Source: an uncultured Thiohalocapsa sp.
GTDB taxonomy: Bacteria; Pseudomonadota; Gammaproteobacteria; Chromatiales; Chromatiaceae
Assembly (NCBI RefSeq): GCF_913063425.1
Contig: NZ_CAJXYK010000001.1
Coordinates: 62,001 to 126,000, forward strand
Direction: 5' to 3'
Length of the DNA: 64,000 nt
Shown here: positions 25,893 to 35,384 of the stretch, one piece after another
Layout of the letters: every line of letters begins with the position of its first letter
Numbering within the stretch: position 1 is the stretch's first letter
Program-made: the position numbers and the translations under genes
Notes under the pieces: generated by a model
The model's database searches: none
Told to the model about the DNA's origin: nothing
Seen by the model: the letters and a program-made list of their open reading frames with translations, nothing else

Positions 25893-26112
25893 GGGACTAA
25901 AAAAACGGTGACAGTATACTTAACATCCGTGCGTTTGGGGGCGCGCGTTTGGGGACGGTTTACTGAATTCTGAACACGGTGACTGAAAAACGGTGACAGT
26001 CTATTGAATCTGGCGTGCACGCCGAGCAACGGTACTCGCATCCCGCAAGAAACGGGGACGGTATACTCAACTTGAAGGGCCGGCGGCAACTTTTGGTGAC
26101 AGTGTGCTGAGC
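25893..26112. repeat. Dispersed repeat cluster, locus 4
   Basis: At least five degenerate units of the family stand close together here: AACGGTGACAGTATACTTA, GGGGACGGTTTACTGAATT, AACGGTGACAGTCTATTGA, AACGGGGACGGTATACTCA and TTGGTGACAGTGTGCTGA. They occupy most of the gap between the helicase and the BCCT gene. Confidence 0.75.
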
Positions 26113-26150
26113 CGTCAAGACGGCGGCGCGCAGGCCGGGAGTAGGCTTCC

Positions 26151-26184
26151 CCGTCCAGCCTTGTCCAGCCTTGTCCAGCAAGTC
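26151..26184. repeat. Three-unit tandem repeat CTTGTCCAGC
   Basis: The 10-bp unit CCTTGTCCAG is repeated about three times (CGTCCAGC, CTTGTCCAGC, CTTGTCCAGC). Confidence 0.6.
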
Positions 26185-26185
26185 G

Positions 26186-26262
26186 CGATATTACGTATAC
26201 CGTCACCGCTTCCGCGCCCAAGGGCTTGACCAGATATTAAGTATGCCGTCCCCGTTATTGGT
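26186..26262. repeat. Dispersed repeat, locus 5 (inverted forms)
   Basis: ATTACGTATACCGTCACCG and TATTAAGTATGCCGTCCCCG are two inverted units of the family. No gene is supported in the rest of the gap up to the BCCT start; a promoter for the BCCT gene could not be picked with confidence. Confidence 0.65.
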
Positions 26263-26521
26263 CCGCGGTTGTTGGCTCTGCCGACGGGCGGCGGCCGGCG
26301 ATTGTGACGGCGGGTGTTTACGGAACGAAACATCATGGAACGGTTGTCGAGACGGGGCGAACGTGCACGATCAGCGCCGAGGCGCCGGGCGGCTGGGGTT
26401 GCAATCGTTTGGGTTCGAAGCAATTTCCGTGGCATGGTATTCCCCCCTGGGAGTCCACGCCGGCAGCGCCAGGCCGTGTCGGCGTGGGCTGCGAGCTCAT
26501 CGATAACCAGCGAGAACAACC

Positions 26522-28333
26522 ATGACCCATTACACAGACGAGCGCACGGCCAAGGAGAAACGCGCGCTGGCGAAGAAGCTCAAGGAGGTTGAGCGCAAAG
26601 CCCGCCAGAAGGCGATTCGGGAACGCGACAAGTTCGTCGGCCTCCAAATCAGGCCCACGGCCTCCTACGAGGACGACGCCCCGCGCCGGGAGCCCGGCGA
26701 CAACAACTGGAGCGGATTCGGCTTCGATCTCCACCCACATGTCACCTTCGTCTCGAGCTTCGTGCTCATCGTGTTCATCCTGCTGACGCTGATGTTCAAG
26801 GACGAGGCGGGTGCCTTCTTCGACGGCGCCATGTCACTCATCACCGGCACCATGGGCTGGTTCCTGATTCTCGTATCGAACATCTTCATCCTTGCCGCTA
26901 TCTACTTTGCAGTCAGCAAGTTCGGCCACATCCGCATCGGCGGCGTCGACGCCAAGCCGGAATTCTCGACCCTCGGCTGGTACGCCATGCTCTTGAGCGC
27001 CGGTATGGGCATCGGGCTCATGTTCTGGAGCGTTGGCGAGCCCATGTACCACTACCAGACGCCATCACCGATGTTCAACGGCATCGAGGCGGGGACGCCC
27101 GAGGCCGCGCAGGCCGCCATGGGCGTGACCTACTTCCATTGGGGCATCCACCCCTGGGCCATCTACGCCATCGTCGCGCTGGGACTCGCGTTTTTCGCCT
27201 TCAATCGCGGTCTGCCGCTCACCATCCGCTCCGTCTTCTACCCGCTGCTGGGTGACAAGATCTATGGCTTCTGGGGCAACCTCATCGACATCCTGTCGGT
27301 GCTGGCGACCCTGGTGGGCCTGGCGACATCGCTCGGGCTCGGCGTGCAGCAGGTGAATGCCGGCCTCGATCACCTGTTTGGGATCGGCATCAGCACCGAG
27401 GCGCAGGTGATCCTCATCGCCGTCATCACCGGGTTCGCGACGCTCTCGGTGTTTGCCGGGCTGGATGCCGGCGTCAAGCGCCTGAGCCAGGCCAACATGA
27501 TCACGGCCGCCGTCTTCATGCTGTTCCTGCTGGTGGTGGGGCCGACCGTATACATCCTGAGCGGCTTCACGCAGAATCTCGGCTTCTACCTGACCATCCT
27601 GCCGGAGATGAGTCTCTGGACCGAGACCTTCCGCGCCAGCAACTGGCAGGGCTCCTGGACGGTGTTCTACTGGGCCTGGTGGATCTCCTGGTCGCCCTTC
27701 GTCGGCATGTTCATCGCCCGCATCTCCAAGGGCCGTACGGTGCGGGAGTTCATCTTCGGCGTCATCCTGATTCCGACGCTGCTGTCCTTCGTCTGGATGT
27801 CCGTCTTCGGCGGCACGGCGCTCAACCTGCAGGCGAGCGGCATCGCCGACATCGCCGCGGCGGTCAATGACGATGTGGCCAAGGCCATGTTCGCGATGCT
27901 CGACAACTTCCCGGTGGCGGAGGTGCTCTCCGGCATCGCCATCATCCTGGTGACCATCTTCTTCGTCACCTCCTCGGACTCGGGCTCCCTGGTGGTGGAC
28001 CACCTCACCTCCGGCGGCAAGCTCGACTCGCCCACGACCCAGCGCGTGTTCTGGGCCGTGATGGAGGGCGTCGTCGCGGCTGTGCTGCTCATCGGCGGTG
28101 GCCTCGCGACCCTGCAGACGGCTGCCGTCAGCACTGGCCTGCCGTTCGCGCTGGTGCTGCTGGTGGGTGTCTATGCCCTCTACATCGGGCTCAACCAGGA
28201 GCTCTATGTCGAGACGGCCGTGCAGAAGGCGGTCACTGACGCCGAGGACGAGCACAAGCTCCACGAGGCCGTCGAGACGGTGGTGCAGAGCACCACCAGT
28301 GATGCGGCCACGGAGCCTGCCCCCTCCGGCTGA
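26522..28333 (+). CDS. BCCT family betaine/choline/carnitine transporter
   Basis: A 603-residue, 12-TM secondary transporter. The signature GMGIGLMFWSVGEPMYHY (about residues 160-177) is that of the BCCT family, and the aromatic substrate box appears as TVFYWAWWISWSPFVGMFIARISKGRT. The N-terminus has an extra charged helical segment (KEKRALAKKLKEVERKARQKA) and a cytoplasmic tail carries HKLHEAVETVVQ; such tails sense osmotic stress in BetP-type members. It would import glycine betaine or a related trimethylammonium solute with Na+ or H+. The gene stands alone, with a strong intrinsic terminator 28 bp after the stop, and fits a halotolerant lifestyle. Confidence 0.93.
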   Translation: MTHYTDERTAKEKRALAKKLKEVERKARQKAIRERDKFVGLQIRPTASYEDDAPRREPGDNNWSGFGFDLHPHVTFVSSFVLIVFILLTLMFKDEAGAFFDGAMSLITGTMGWFLILVSNIFILAAIYFAVSKFGHIRIGGVDAKPEFSTLGWYAMLLSAGMGIGLMFWSVGEPMYHYQTPSPMFNGIEAGTPEAAQAAMGVTYFHWGIHPWAIYAIVALGLAFFAFNRGLPLTIRSVFYPLLGDKIYGFWGNLIDILSVLATLVGLATSLGLGVQQVNAGLDHLFGIGISTEAQVILIAVITGFATLSVFAGLDAGVKRLSQANMITAAVFMLFLLVVGPTVYILSGFTQNLGFYLTILPEMSLWTETFRASNWQGSWTVFYWAWWISWSPFVGMFIARISKGRTVREFIFGVILIPTLLSFVWMSVFGGTALNLQASGIADIAAAVNDDVAKAMFAMLDNFPVAEVLSGIAIILVTIFFVTSSDSGSLVVDHLTSGGKLDSPTTQRVFWAVMEGVVAAVLLIGGGLATLQTAAVSTGLPFALVLLVGVYALYIGLNQELYVETAVQKAVTDAEDEHKLHEAVETVVQSTTSDAATEPAPSG

Positions 28334-28360
28334 CGCGCTACCCGCCAGCTGCCCACCAGC

Positions 28361-28407
28361 GCCCACAGGCCCGACGCCGCGTCGGGCCTGTGGGCGTTGT
28401 TTTTTTT
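28361..28407 (+). terminator. Intrinsic terminator of the BCCT gene
   Basis: A perfect 15-bp stem (28361-28375 with 28381-28395), a 5-base loop GCCGC and then GTTG followed by eight T residues. Confidence 0.93.
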
Positions 28408-28472
28408 GTCAGCAGCGATGATCCGTGCGCCCGTCTCCCAAGGGCGCAGTGGGCGTTCAGTCCAAACCCGCC

Positions 28473-28892
28473 TCAGCCGCGCCCGCGTCCGGTGAATTCG
28501 CCGATGCGGCGACGGTCGCGCTTGGTGGGACGACCCCGCTCCGGTGCCGGCGCATGGCCCGCCTCCCGGCGCTCGCGCACCTGCTCCTGGCGCTTGACGC
28601 GGCTCGCTTCGTCTTCGATGTAAAGAAGGGCGGCCTCGGCGGCCGGGCGGCGCTGCTTGGAGAGGGCCTGCACCTCGATGCGCCATTCCAGCTCGCCCTT
28701 GTGGATGGTCAGCCGGGTGCCGGGGCGGATGCTGCGGCCGGGCTTTACGCGCTGGCCGTCCACCTGCACCTTGCCGCCGTTGATGGCCTCCACCGCCAGC
28801 GGGCGGGTCTTGAAGAAGCGCGCGGCCCAGAGCCACTTGTCCAGACGCTGGCCGGCCGTCTCGGCGGCGGTCTGCGCGGTGGCATTGCCCAT
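28473..28892 (-). CDS. hslR: Hsp15-like S4-domain RNA-binding protein
   Basis: A 139-residue basic protein. The S4 domain (RLDKWLWAARFFKTRPLAVEAINGGKVQVDGQRVKPGRSI, residues 17-57) is that of heat-shock protein Hsp15. Its known role in E. coli is to bind stalled 50S subunits carrying peptidyl-tRNA and return them to use. The tail is Arg/Lys-rich (RGRPTKRDRRRIGEFTGRGRG), the length is typical (about 133-140), and it is followed on the same strand by nothing else before the BCCT terminator. A glutaredoxin gene lies 42 bp upstream and may share the transcript. Confidence 0.92.
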   Translation of the reverse strand: MGNATAQTAAETAGQRLDKWLWAARFFKTRPLAVEAINGGKVQVDGQRVKPGRSIRPGTRLTIHKGELEWRIEVQALSKQRRPAAEAALLYIEDEASRVKRQEQVRERREAGHAPAPERGRPTKRDRRRIGEFTGRGRG

Positions 28893-28934
28893 GGTCGTGC
28901 CCCAGTCGCTGGCCGGCTCGGCCGATGCCGCAGC

Positions 28935-29273
28935 TCAGTCGAGGCCGAGCAGGGGGTCCAGCTTGCCGGCGCGGTCCAGCGCGGCCATGTCGTCGTAGCC
29001 GCCCACGTGGGTGTCGCCGATGAAGATCTGCGGCACCGTGGTGCGGTTGGCGCGGAGCGTCATCTCCTGAAAGCGCTCGCGGTCGCCGTCCACGGAGACC
29101 TCCTCCCAGGTCACCCCCTTGCGCTCCAGCAGGCGGCGTGCCCGCACGCAATAGGGGCAGAAGGCGGTGGCGTACATGCGCACCGGTGCATGGGACGCGG
29201 GGGCGTCCGCCTGGGCGGACGCACCTTCCTGCTCGGTCTGCTGGCGGCTCGGACGGGTGCTGCTCGGGTACAT
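28935..29273 (-). CDS. grxC: Glutaredoxin 3-like (GrxC)
   Basis: A 112-residue cytoplasmic dithiol glutaredoxin: the active site is FCPYCVRARRLL, and the cis-Pro and GSH-binding elements appear as TTVPQIFIGDTHVGGYDDM. The core of about 80 residues is preceded by a hydrophilic ~30-residue extension (SSTRPSRQQTEQEGASAQAD) that is unusual; a start within the frame nearer to VRMYATAF is possible but no ATG there has a Shine-Dalgarno. It reduces protein disulfides with glutathione. It is divergent from pepN. Confidence 0.9.
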   Translation of the reverse strand: MYPSSTRPSRQQTEQEGASAQADAPASHAPVRMYATAFCPYCVRARRLLERKGVTWEEVSVDGDRERFQEMTLRANRTTVPQIFIGDTHVGGYDDMAALDRAGKLDPLLGLD

Positions 29274-29506
29274 CTGGCTCCTCGTGGCTTCGTCGGTGTC
29301 TTGGTGCTGAGCTGTTGTCGTGCCCGCCCGGCCACCGCCTGCGCTTGAAAAGCCGCCGCCGCGGCCGGACAAGCCAAAAGACTGACATAAGGGGGCCGGC
29401 TGCGCCAGACTTGCCCCGCGCACCGGCACCGGTCCGCCGCCGACGGCAGGCCAGCCGGACACGCCGCGCGAGACACAGTACGACAACCGCCGAGAGCATC
29501 ACCCAC

Positions 29507-32173
29507 ATGTATCGAACCACGCCACCGGTCATCCACCTCAAAGACTATCGCCCACCGGAGTTCCTCATCGACCAGGTGGCTTTGCGCTTCGACCTCGGCA
29601 TCGAAGAGACCGCAGTGCATGCGGAGCTCGACATCCGCCGCAACCCGGCGGCCAAGCGCGGCGACGGCGACCTGCACCTGGACGGCGAGCACCTGGAGCT
29701 GCTGGAGGTGGCACTCGACGACCGCAGCCTGCCGCCGGCGGAGTACGCCGTGCGCGAGGACGCGCTGGTGGTGCACCGGGTGCCGGACCGCTTTCGGCTG
29801 CGCACCCGGGTTCTGATTCGCCCCGCGGAGAACACCGCGCTGGAGGGGCTCTACGTCTCCGGCGACATGCTCTGCACCCAGTGCGAGGCGGAGGGCTTTC
29901 GGCGCATCACCTATTTCATCGACCGCCCGGACGTCATGGCCCGCTTCCGCGTGGCGCTGGCCGCGGACGCCGAGCGCTTTCCGGTGCTGCTGTCCAACGG
30001 CAATCCGGTGGGGGAAGAGACGCTGCCCGACGGCCGCAGGCTCGCGCACTGGGACGACCCCTTCCCGAAGCCGAGCTATCTGTTCGCCGTGGTGGCGGGG
30101 GACCTCGCCGCCGTCTCGGACAGCTTCACCACCCGCTCCGGCCGGGAGGTACCGCTCAACATCTACGTGGAGCCAGAAAACACCGACAAGTGCGACCACG
30201 CCATGCGCTCCCTCAAGGCCGCCATGCGCTGGGACGAGGAGCGCTACGGGCGCGAGTATGATCTCAACGTGTTCAACATTGTCGCGGTCAGCCACTTCAA
30301 CATGGGCGCCATGGAGAACAAGGGCCTCAACGTCTTCAACGCCAAGTACATCCTGGCCCGCCCGGACACGGCCACGGACGCGGACTTCGCCGGCATCGAG
30401 GGGGTCGTCGCCCACGAATACTTCCATAACTGGACCGGCAACCGCATCACCTGCCGCGACTGGTTCCAGCTGAGCCTCAAGGAGGGCTTCACCGTCTACC
30501 GGGACCAGGAGTTCAGTGCCGACATGAATTCCCGTGGCGTCAAGCGCATTGAGGACGTGCGCATGCTGCGCGCGCGCCAGTTCCCGGAGGACGCGGGGCC
30601 CATGGCACACCCGGTGCGTCCCGACTCCTACATCGAGATCAACAACTTCTACACCGCCACCGTGTACGAAAAGGGCGCCGAAGTGGTGCGCATGCAGGCC
30701 AACCTGCTCGGGCCTGAGCGCTTCCGCAAGGGCACGGACCTCTATTTCGAGCGCTTCGATGGCCAGGCGGTGACCACCGAGGACTTCGTGGCCTGCATGG
30801 AGGAGGCGGGCGACGTGGACCTGAGTCAGTTCCGCCGCTGGTACTCCCAGGCCGGCACGCCGGTGCTGGAGTGTGCGGACAGCTTCGACGAGCGCACCGG
30901 CACCTACCGGCTGGAGGTCCGCCAGCACACGCCGGCCACACCCGGGCAGTCCACCAAGCTGCCGCTGCAGATCCCCTTCGCCCTCGGGCTGCTGGACGCC
31001 GACGGCCGCGACCTGCCGGTGCAGCTGGCCGGGGAGGCGGAGCCGCCCCCGCCCGGCACCCGCATGCTCGCCCTGCGCGAGTCCGTGGAGCGCTTCGAGC
31101 TCGTGGGTCTCGACGCCGAGCCGGTGCCGTCCCTGCTGCGCGGCTTCTCGGCGCCGGTGATGGTGCGCTACCCCTACACCGAGCAGCAGCTCACCTTCCT
31201 GATGGCCCATGACAGCGACGGCTTCAACCGCTGGGACGCGGCGCAGAGCCTGAGCGTGCGCCTGCTGCTGGACCTCATCGCCGACCCCGAGAAGGCCGTG
31301 CCGGAGGATTACCTCGCCGCCGTCCGCCGCGCGCTGGCGCAGGACGGTCCCGACGCCGACCGCGCCCTGCTGGCGGAGGTGCTGACCCTGCCGTCCGAGA
31401 GCTACCTGGGCGACCAGATGACCGTGGTGGACGTGGACGGCATCCACCGCGCCCGGGAGCGGCTCGCCGCCGCCATCGGCGCCGAGCTGCGCGAGGACCT
31501 GCTCGCGGTATTCGAGCGCAACCAGGAGCCCGCCGAGTACGACCTCGCACCCGCCGCCATGGGTCGCCGGGCGCTGCGCAACTGCGTGCTGGGTTATCTC
31601 ATGCGGGCGCCGACGCCGGCGCTCGTCGAGCGCTGCCGGGCGCAGTTCGACGCCGGGCACAACATGACCGATGTCATCGCCGCGCTGCGCTGCCTGGTGG
31701 ACGCGGCGCCCGAGCACGTGGGCGCCGCCGGCGAGGAGGCCCTCACCGCCTTCTTCGCGCGCTGGTCCGAAGACCCGCTGGTGCTGGACAAGTGGTTCGC
31801 GCTGCAGGCCCAGAGCAGCCGCCCGGACACCCTGGCACGGGTGGAGGGGCTGCTGGAGCATCCCAAGTTCTCCCTCACCAACCCCAACCGCGTGCGGGCC
31901 GTCATCGGCGCCTTCGCCGTCGGCAACCCGTTGCGCTTCCACGCCGCGGACGGCGCCGGATACCGCTTCCTCGCCGACCGCATCCTGGAGCTGGACCCGC
32001 TCAATCCGCAGATCGCCTCGCGCCTGCTCTATCCCATGACCCGCTGGCGTCGCTACGACGAGATCCGCCAGGCACTCATGCGCGCCCAGCTGGAGCGCAT
32101 CCTGGAGGTGGAAGGCCTCTCCAACGACGTCTACGAGGTCGTCTCCAAGAGCCTCGGGCAGGAGCAGGACTGA
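29507..32173 (+). CDS. pepN: Aminopeptidase N (M1 family)
   Basis: An 888-residue cytoplasmic zinc metallopeptidase with the gammaproteobacterial PepN layout. The exopeptidase motif GAMEN is present in NMGAMENKGLNVFNAKYIL. The zinc-binding HExxH-x18-E is VVAHEYFHNWTGNRITCRDW followed by the Glu of SLKEG. The catalytic Tyr is in YTATVYEKGAEVVRM. The C-terminal superhelical domain is full length. It removes N-terminal residues from peptides in protein turnover. The ATG at 29507 starts with the conserved MYRTTPPVIHLKDYRPP and is chosen over a 5' extension to 29138. Confidence 0.95.
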   Translation: MYRTTPPVIHLKDYRPPEFLIDQVALRFDLGIEETAVHAELDIRRNPAAKRGDGDLHLDGEHLELLEVALDDRSLPPAEYAVREDALVVHRVPDRFRLRTRVLIRPAENTALEGLYVSGDMLCTQCEAEGFRRITYFIDRPDVMARFRVALAADAERFPVLLSNGNPVGEETLPDGRRLAHWDDPFPKPSYLFAVVAGDLAAVSDSFTTRSGREVPLNIYVEPENTDKCDHAMRSLKAAMRWDEERYGREYDLNVFNIVAVSHFNMGAMENKGLNVFNAKYILARPDTATDADFAGIEGVVAHEYFHNWTGNRITCRDWFQLSLKEGFTVYRDQEFSADMNSRGVKRIEDVRMLRARQFPEDAGPMAHPVRPDSYIEINNFYTATVYEKGAEVVRMQANLLGPERFRKGTDLYFERFDGQAVTTEDFVACMEEAGDVDLSQFRRWYSQAGTPVLECADSFDERTGTYRLEVRQHTPATPGQSTKLPLQIPFALGLLDADGRDLPVQLAGEAEPPPPGTRMLALRESVERFELVGLDAEPVPSLLRGFSAPVMVRYPYTEQQLTFLMAHDSDGFNRWDAAQSLSVRLLLDLIADPEKAVPEDYLAAVRRALAQDGPDADRALLAEVLTLPSESYLGDQMTVVDVDGIHRARERLAAAIGAELREDLLAVFERNQEPAEYDLAPAAMGRRALRNCVLGYLMRAPTPALVERCRAQFDAGHNMTDVIAALRCLVDAAPEHVGAAGEEALTAFFARWSEDPLVLDKWFALQAQSSRPDTLARVEGLLEHPKFSLTNPNRVRAVIGAFAVGNPLRFHAADGAGYRFLADRILELDPLNPQIASRLLYPMTRWRRYDEIRQALMRAQLERILEVEGLSNDVYEVVSKSLGQEQD

Positions 32174-32249
32174 GCCGCTCCGCCGGGCCGCAGGCATGGC
32201 GGCGGCCCGGTGACGGTCGATCGGTCGCGGCACGGATGGGTTGCGAGAG

Positions 32250-32351
32250 TTGAGTTTACTGTCCCCGAAAACGTAAGTAATTGTGATTGGGTCAGTTAAG
32301 GTTACCGTCCCCGGAATTTGTCCCCGGAATTTTGTCCCCGGAATTGGGGGG
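32250..32351. repeat. Dispersed repeat cluster, locus 6
   Basis: Inverted units TTTACTGTCCCCGAAAACG, TTACCGTCCCCGGAATTTG, TGTCCCCGGAATTTTG and TGTCCCCGGAATTGG fill the gap between pepN and the Uma2 gene. Confidence 0.72.
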
Positions 32352-32843
32352 CTAGATGGACAGGCGGCAGCCGCAGGCGAGGGTGATCTGCTGGGGGGCG
32401 ACACTGCGGGTCGCGCTGCCCTGGCGCACATGCAGCACCAGGAGGGTGCGCGGGTCGAAGACAAGCACGTCCTTGACGCCCTGGGACAGATAGAAGGGGG
32501 GGCCGACCTCCAAGTCCTTGGCTTCGTAGTTGGGGCTCACCACTTCCACCACCGCCTCCGGGATCAGTGTCAGCGCGCTGTCCTGCTCCTCGTCGGTGGG
32601 CTCGCGACAGAAGATCGAGATGTCCGGGCGCTTCAGGCCGTTCGGGAACTGGATATAGACATCCAGCGCGTGCACGCAGCCGCAGCCGCCGTTGCCTTCG
32701 GCCGGCTCGATGGTCTGCGCGATGCGCTCCACGTGCTTCTGGTGCCGGTAGAGCGGCTGCGCTTCCCAGATGGCAAGCCCGTTGACGATCTCCAACCGAA
32801 TGCCGAGCTCGTCGGCGCGCAGAAACTTGCTGTCGATGGACAT
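32352..32843 (-). CDS. Uma2-family (DUF820) putative endonuclease
   Basis: A 163-residue protein with the Uma2/DUF820 pattern: FPNGLKRPDISIFCREPTDEE, PEAVVEVVSPNYEAKDLE (the Glu-Val-x-Ser-Pro core) and VKDVLVFDPRTLLVLHV. It is a distant relative of the protein encoded at 16315-16878. It is bounded on both sides by dispersed repeats, which suggests it entered, or moves, with accessory DNA. No function is proven for the family. Confidence 0.82.
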   Translation of the reverse strand: MSIDSKFLRADELGIRLEIVNGLAIWEAQPLYRHQKHVERIAQTIEPAEGNGGCGCVHALDVYIQFPNGLKRPDISIFCREPTDEEQDSALTLIPEAVVEVVSPNYEAKDLEVGPPFYLSQGVKDVLVFDPRTLLVLHVRQGSATRSVAPQQITLACGCRLSI

Positions 32844-32862
32844 GGGATCACCTCAATACGCA

Positions 32863-32902
32863 GACCAGATATTCGGGGACGGTATATGGAATTATCGAGG
32901 AC
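32863..32902. repeat. Dispersed repeat, locus 7
   Basis: ATATTCGGGGACGGTATATGG is a direct-orientation unit directly upstream of the Uma2 gene. Confidence 0.65.
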
Positions 32903-32937
32903 CTGGCGCCCTTTCGACCTCCGCTGACCAGCCTCAG

Positions 32938-33729
32938 TCAAGGCCGCTGCCGGCGCTGCGGCGCAGCCCCCAATTGCGCGGAGATCTCCCGCCCCGCGTC
33001 CATCAGCGGCTGGATCCAGTCCATCTGCCGGCGCTCGATGGGGGCGGACACCGACAGCCCGCCCGCCACGCGGCCGGTGGCGTCCTTGAGCAGCACGCCG
33101 ATGCAGCCCACGTCCATCTCGGCCTCCTGGTTGTCCAGCGCGTAGCCCCGCTCCAGCGCCTGGACGCACTCGGCGATGAGGCGCTCCACCTGGGTGAGGC
33201 TGTTGCGGGTGTAGGCGGGCAGGTTGGTGCGCTCGGCATAGGCACGGATGGCCGCCTCGCCGCCCGCCGCGAGCATCAGCTTGCCCACGGCGGTCACGTG
33301 CAGCGGCGCGCGGGAGCCGATGAGCTGCTGCACATGGATGCTGCGGTTCGGGGTGGCCTTATCGATGTAGACCACCTGGTCGCCCTCGCGGATGGTGAGG
33401 TTGATGGTCTCGCCGAGGCGGTCGCGCAGGGACTCCATCACCGGGCGGGCCAGCGCGCGCATGTCCACGTCGCCGTGCAGGCGCACGCCGAGCTGCAACA
33501 ATCGCAGCCCCAGCCGATAGCGGCCGGCGGCGTCACGCTCCACGAAGCCGTTGTCCAGCAGTGAGGCCAGGATGCGGTGGGCGGTGGACGGATGCAGGCC
33601 CGTCTCGGCTCCGAGCACCTTGAGGCTCACCGGCTCCGAGTAGCGCGCAATGGCGTCCAGCAGCGCCGCGGCGCGGTCGATGACCTGGATGCGGTTGCCG
33701 GTGCGCCCGGCGTCGCTGCCCGTGGCCAT
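32938..33729 (-). CDS. IclR-family transcriptional regulator
   Basis: A 263-residue regulator. The N-terminal winged helix (IQVIDRAAALLDAIARYSEPVSLKVLGAETGLHPSTAHRILASLLD, residues 14-59) and the larger C-terminal effector-binding domain (LARPVMESLRDRLGETINL, then AGGLSVSAPIERRQM) are those of IclR. Family members control catabolic or stress genes in response to small metabolites. The gene is 18 bp downstream of murF on the same strand, so it may be cotranscribed with it; the target operon is not apparent. Confidence 0.92.
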   Translation of the reverse strand: MATGSDAGRTGNRIQVIDRAAALLDAIARYSEPVSLKVLGAETGLHPSTAHRILASLLDNGFVERDAAGRYRLGLRLLQLGVRLHGDVDMRALARPVMESLRDRLGETINLTIREGDQVVYIDKATPNRSIHVQQLIGSRAPLHVTAVGKLMLAAGGEAAIRAYAERTNLPAYTRNSLTQVERLIAECVQALERGYALDNQEAEMDVGCIGVLLKDATGRVAGGLSVSAPIERRQMDWIQPLMDAGREISAQLGAAPQRRQRP

Positions 33730-33747
33730 GCCGGTCCGCTGCTTCCG

Positions 33748-35106
33748 TCAGGCGCCCGCGGCGCCGAAGCGTGCATCCAGCGCCGGCAGCAGGCGCTCCA
33801 GCGCCATGCCGCGGGAGCCCTTGATGAGCAGGGTGGCGTCCGCCGCGAGCCCGGCGGCGATCTCCGCCGCCAGCGCATCGGACCACTCCGGGTGGGCGCT
33901 GACGGCGCGCCCGTCCAGCATGAGCTGCGCTGCGGCCGCCGCAAAGTGCGGGCCGATGAGCACGCAGCGCTCGGCGGTGTCCGCCGCCAGTGCCGCGATG
34001 TCGCGGTGGGCGGAAGGGGTCACGGCACCCAGCTCCAGCATGTCGCCCAGCACCGCCACCCGGGGCGCCGGCGACGCACCAAGTACCGCCAGCGCCGCGC
34101 GCATGGAGGTGGGGTTGGCGTTGTAGGCGTCGTTGATGACCGTGGGCCGGCTGGTGTCTTCGGCATGGAGCACCTCGCCGCGCATGGGGGCATGGCCGGC
34201 GGCGGGCCAGGCGCCGCGGATGATGTCCTCCGCGATGCCGAAGCGACGGGCGACCGCGGAGGCCGCCGAGGCGTTGAGCCGGTTGTGCTCGCCGGGCAGG
34301 GGCAGGTCGGCGGTGACCGGGTCGAGGTCGAAGCGCTCGATGGCGAAGGCCGGCGCCTGCGGCAGGGTCAGCGCCACCGGCAGGCGCTCGACCGTCAGCA
34401 GGATGGCCGTGCCGCCGTCGGCGACGTGCTCCAGCACGGCGGATTCCTCCCGCGCCACGCCGGTGAGGTCGCGGAAGAACTCCAGGTGCTCCTCGCCGAT
34501 GCTGGTGAGGACGGCGATGTCCGGGCGCACGATGGCCGCGAGCTCGGCGATCTCCCCCGGGTGGTTGGTGCCGATCTCGGCCACCAGAAAGTCATGCGCT
34601 GCCCGGGCGCCGAGCAGCGTCAGCGGCACGCCCAGGTGGTTGTTGAAGCTCTTGGGGCTCTGGGTGCCCGTGAGCCCCGCGTGGCTCAGCACATGGTGGA
34701 TCAGGTGCCGCGTGGTGGTTTTGCCGTTGCTGCCGCAGACGCTCACGACACGGCAGCCCGCCCCACGCAGCACATCCCGCCAGGCGACGGCCAGAGCCTG
34801 CAGCGCGGCGATCGTCGAGTCCACCCGCAGCAGCGCGAGCGCGGCCGTGCCCGCGGCATCCGGCGGCGTCACATCCCGCTCCACGATGGCCAGGCGTGCC
34901 CCGGACGCCCGTACCTGATCCAAAAAGTCATGGCCGTCGAAGCGCTCCCCGGCAATGGCGACGAAGGCCTCGCCCGAGTGCAGGGCGCGGCTGTCGATGC
35001 CGAGGCCGGTGACGGCGGCATTGGCATCCCCGGGCGGCACCAGCCAGTGGCCTCGGGTGATCTCGGCGAAGGCGGCGGGGGTCCAGAAGCGTGCGGGGTC
35101 GGTCAT
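33748..35106 (-). CDS. murF: UDP-MurNAc-tripeptide D-alanyl-D-alanine ligase (MurF)
   Basis: A 452-residue Mur ligase. The P-loop is [17 protein letters not shown], and the N-terminal recognition domain ([36 protein letters not shown]), the [11 protein letters not shown] block, the HPGEIAELA segment and the C-terminal [14 protein letters not shown] are typical of MurF. It adds D-Ala-D-Ala to UDP-MurNAc-tripeptide in the cytoplasm. It lies outside any dcw cluster here and shares the strand with an IclR gene, so it may be a second copy or a relocated one. The ATG at 35106 follows the conserved MTDPARFWT. Confidence 0.9.
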   Translation of the reverse strand: MTDPARFWTPAAFAEITRGHWLVPPGDANAAVTGLGIDSRALHSGEAFVAIAGERFDGHDFLDQVRASGARLAIVERDVTPPDAAGTAALALLRVDSTIAALQALAVAWRDVLRGAGCRVVSVCGSNGKTTTRHLIHHVLSHAGLTGTQSPKSFNNHLGVPLTLLGARAAHDFLVAEIGTNHPGEIAELAAIVRPDIAVLTSIGEEHLEFFRDLTGVAREESAVLEHVADGGTAILLTVERLPVALTLPQAPAFAIERFDLDPVTADLPLPGEHNRLNASAASAVARRFGIAEDIIRGAWPAAGHAPMRGEVLHAEDTSRPTVINDAYNANPTSMRAALAVLGASPAPRVAVLGDMLELGAVTPSAHRDIAALAADTAERCVLIGPHFAAAAAQLMLDGRAVSAHPEWSDALAAEIAAGLAADATLLIKGSRGMALERLLPALDARFGAAGA

Positions 35107-35212
35107 GGGCTCACAGGGGTCTGGCTGCGGATCGGGCACCGCGGACAACTCCGGAGCATAGCAGCAGCATGGGCGGCCTTCTCGCCGAAGGCCGCTCGGT
35201 GACGGCTGCGGG

Positions 35213-35239
35213 CTGTGGGAGCGGCGTCCCCGCCGCGAC
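35213..35239. repeat. REP-like element CTGTGGGAGCGGCGTCCCCG
   Basis: This unit and its continuation CCGCGAC recur at 39272-39298, 39325-39349 (inverted) and 39359-39385. Such GTGGGAGCGGC-type elements are common extragenic palindromes in gammaproteobacteria. Confidence 0.75.
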
Positions 35240-35384
35240 GCAACCGCGCGGCCGGCCGGGCATGTTGACGGAAGGCTTGGGGCCGAGCCACCGCTTGCCT
35301 GCGGCGAACTGAGACGCGCCGTCCCCGCGGGGCGACTGGAGTCGGGGTACACCTGGGCGGTCTCGTTGTGTGCGCATTGGTGCG

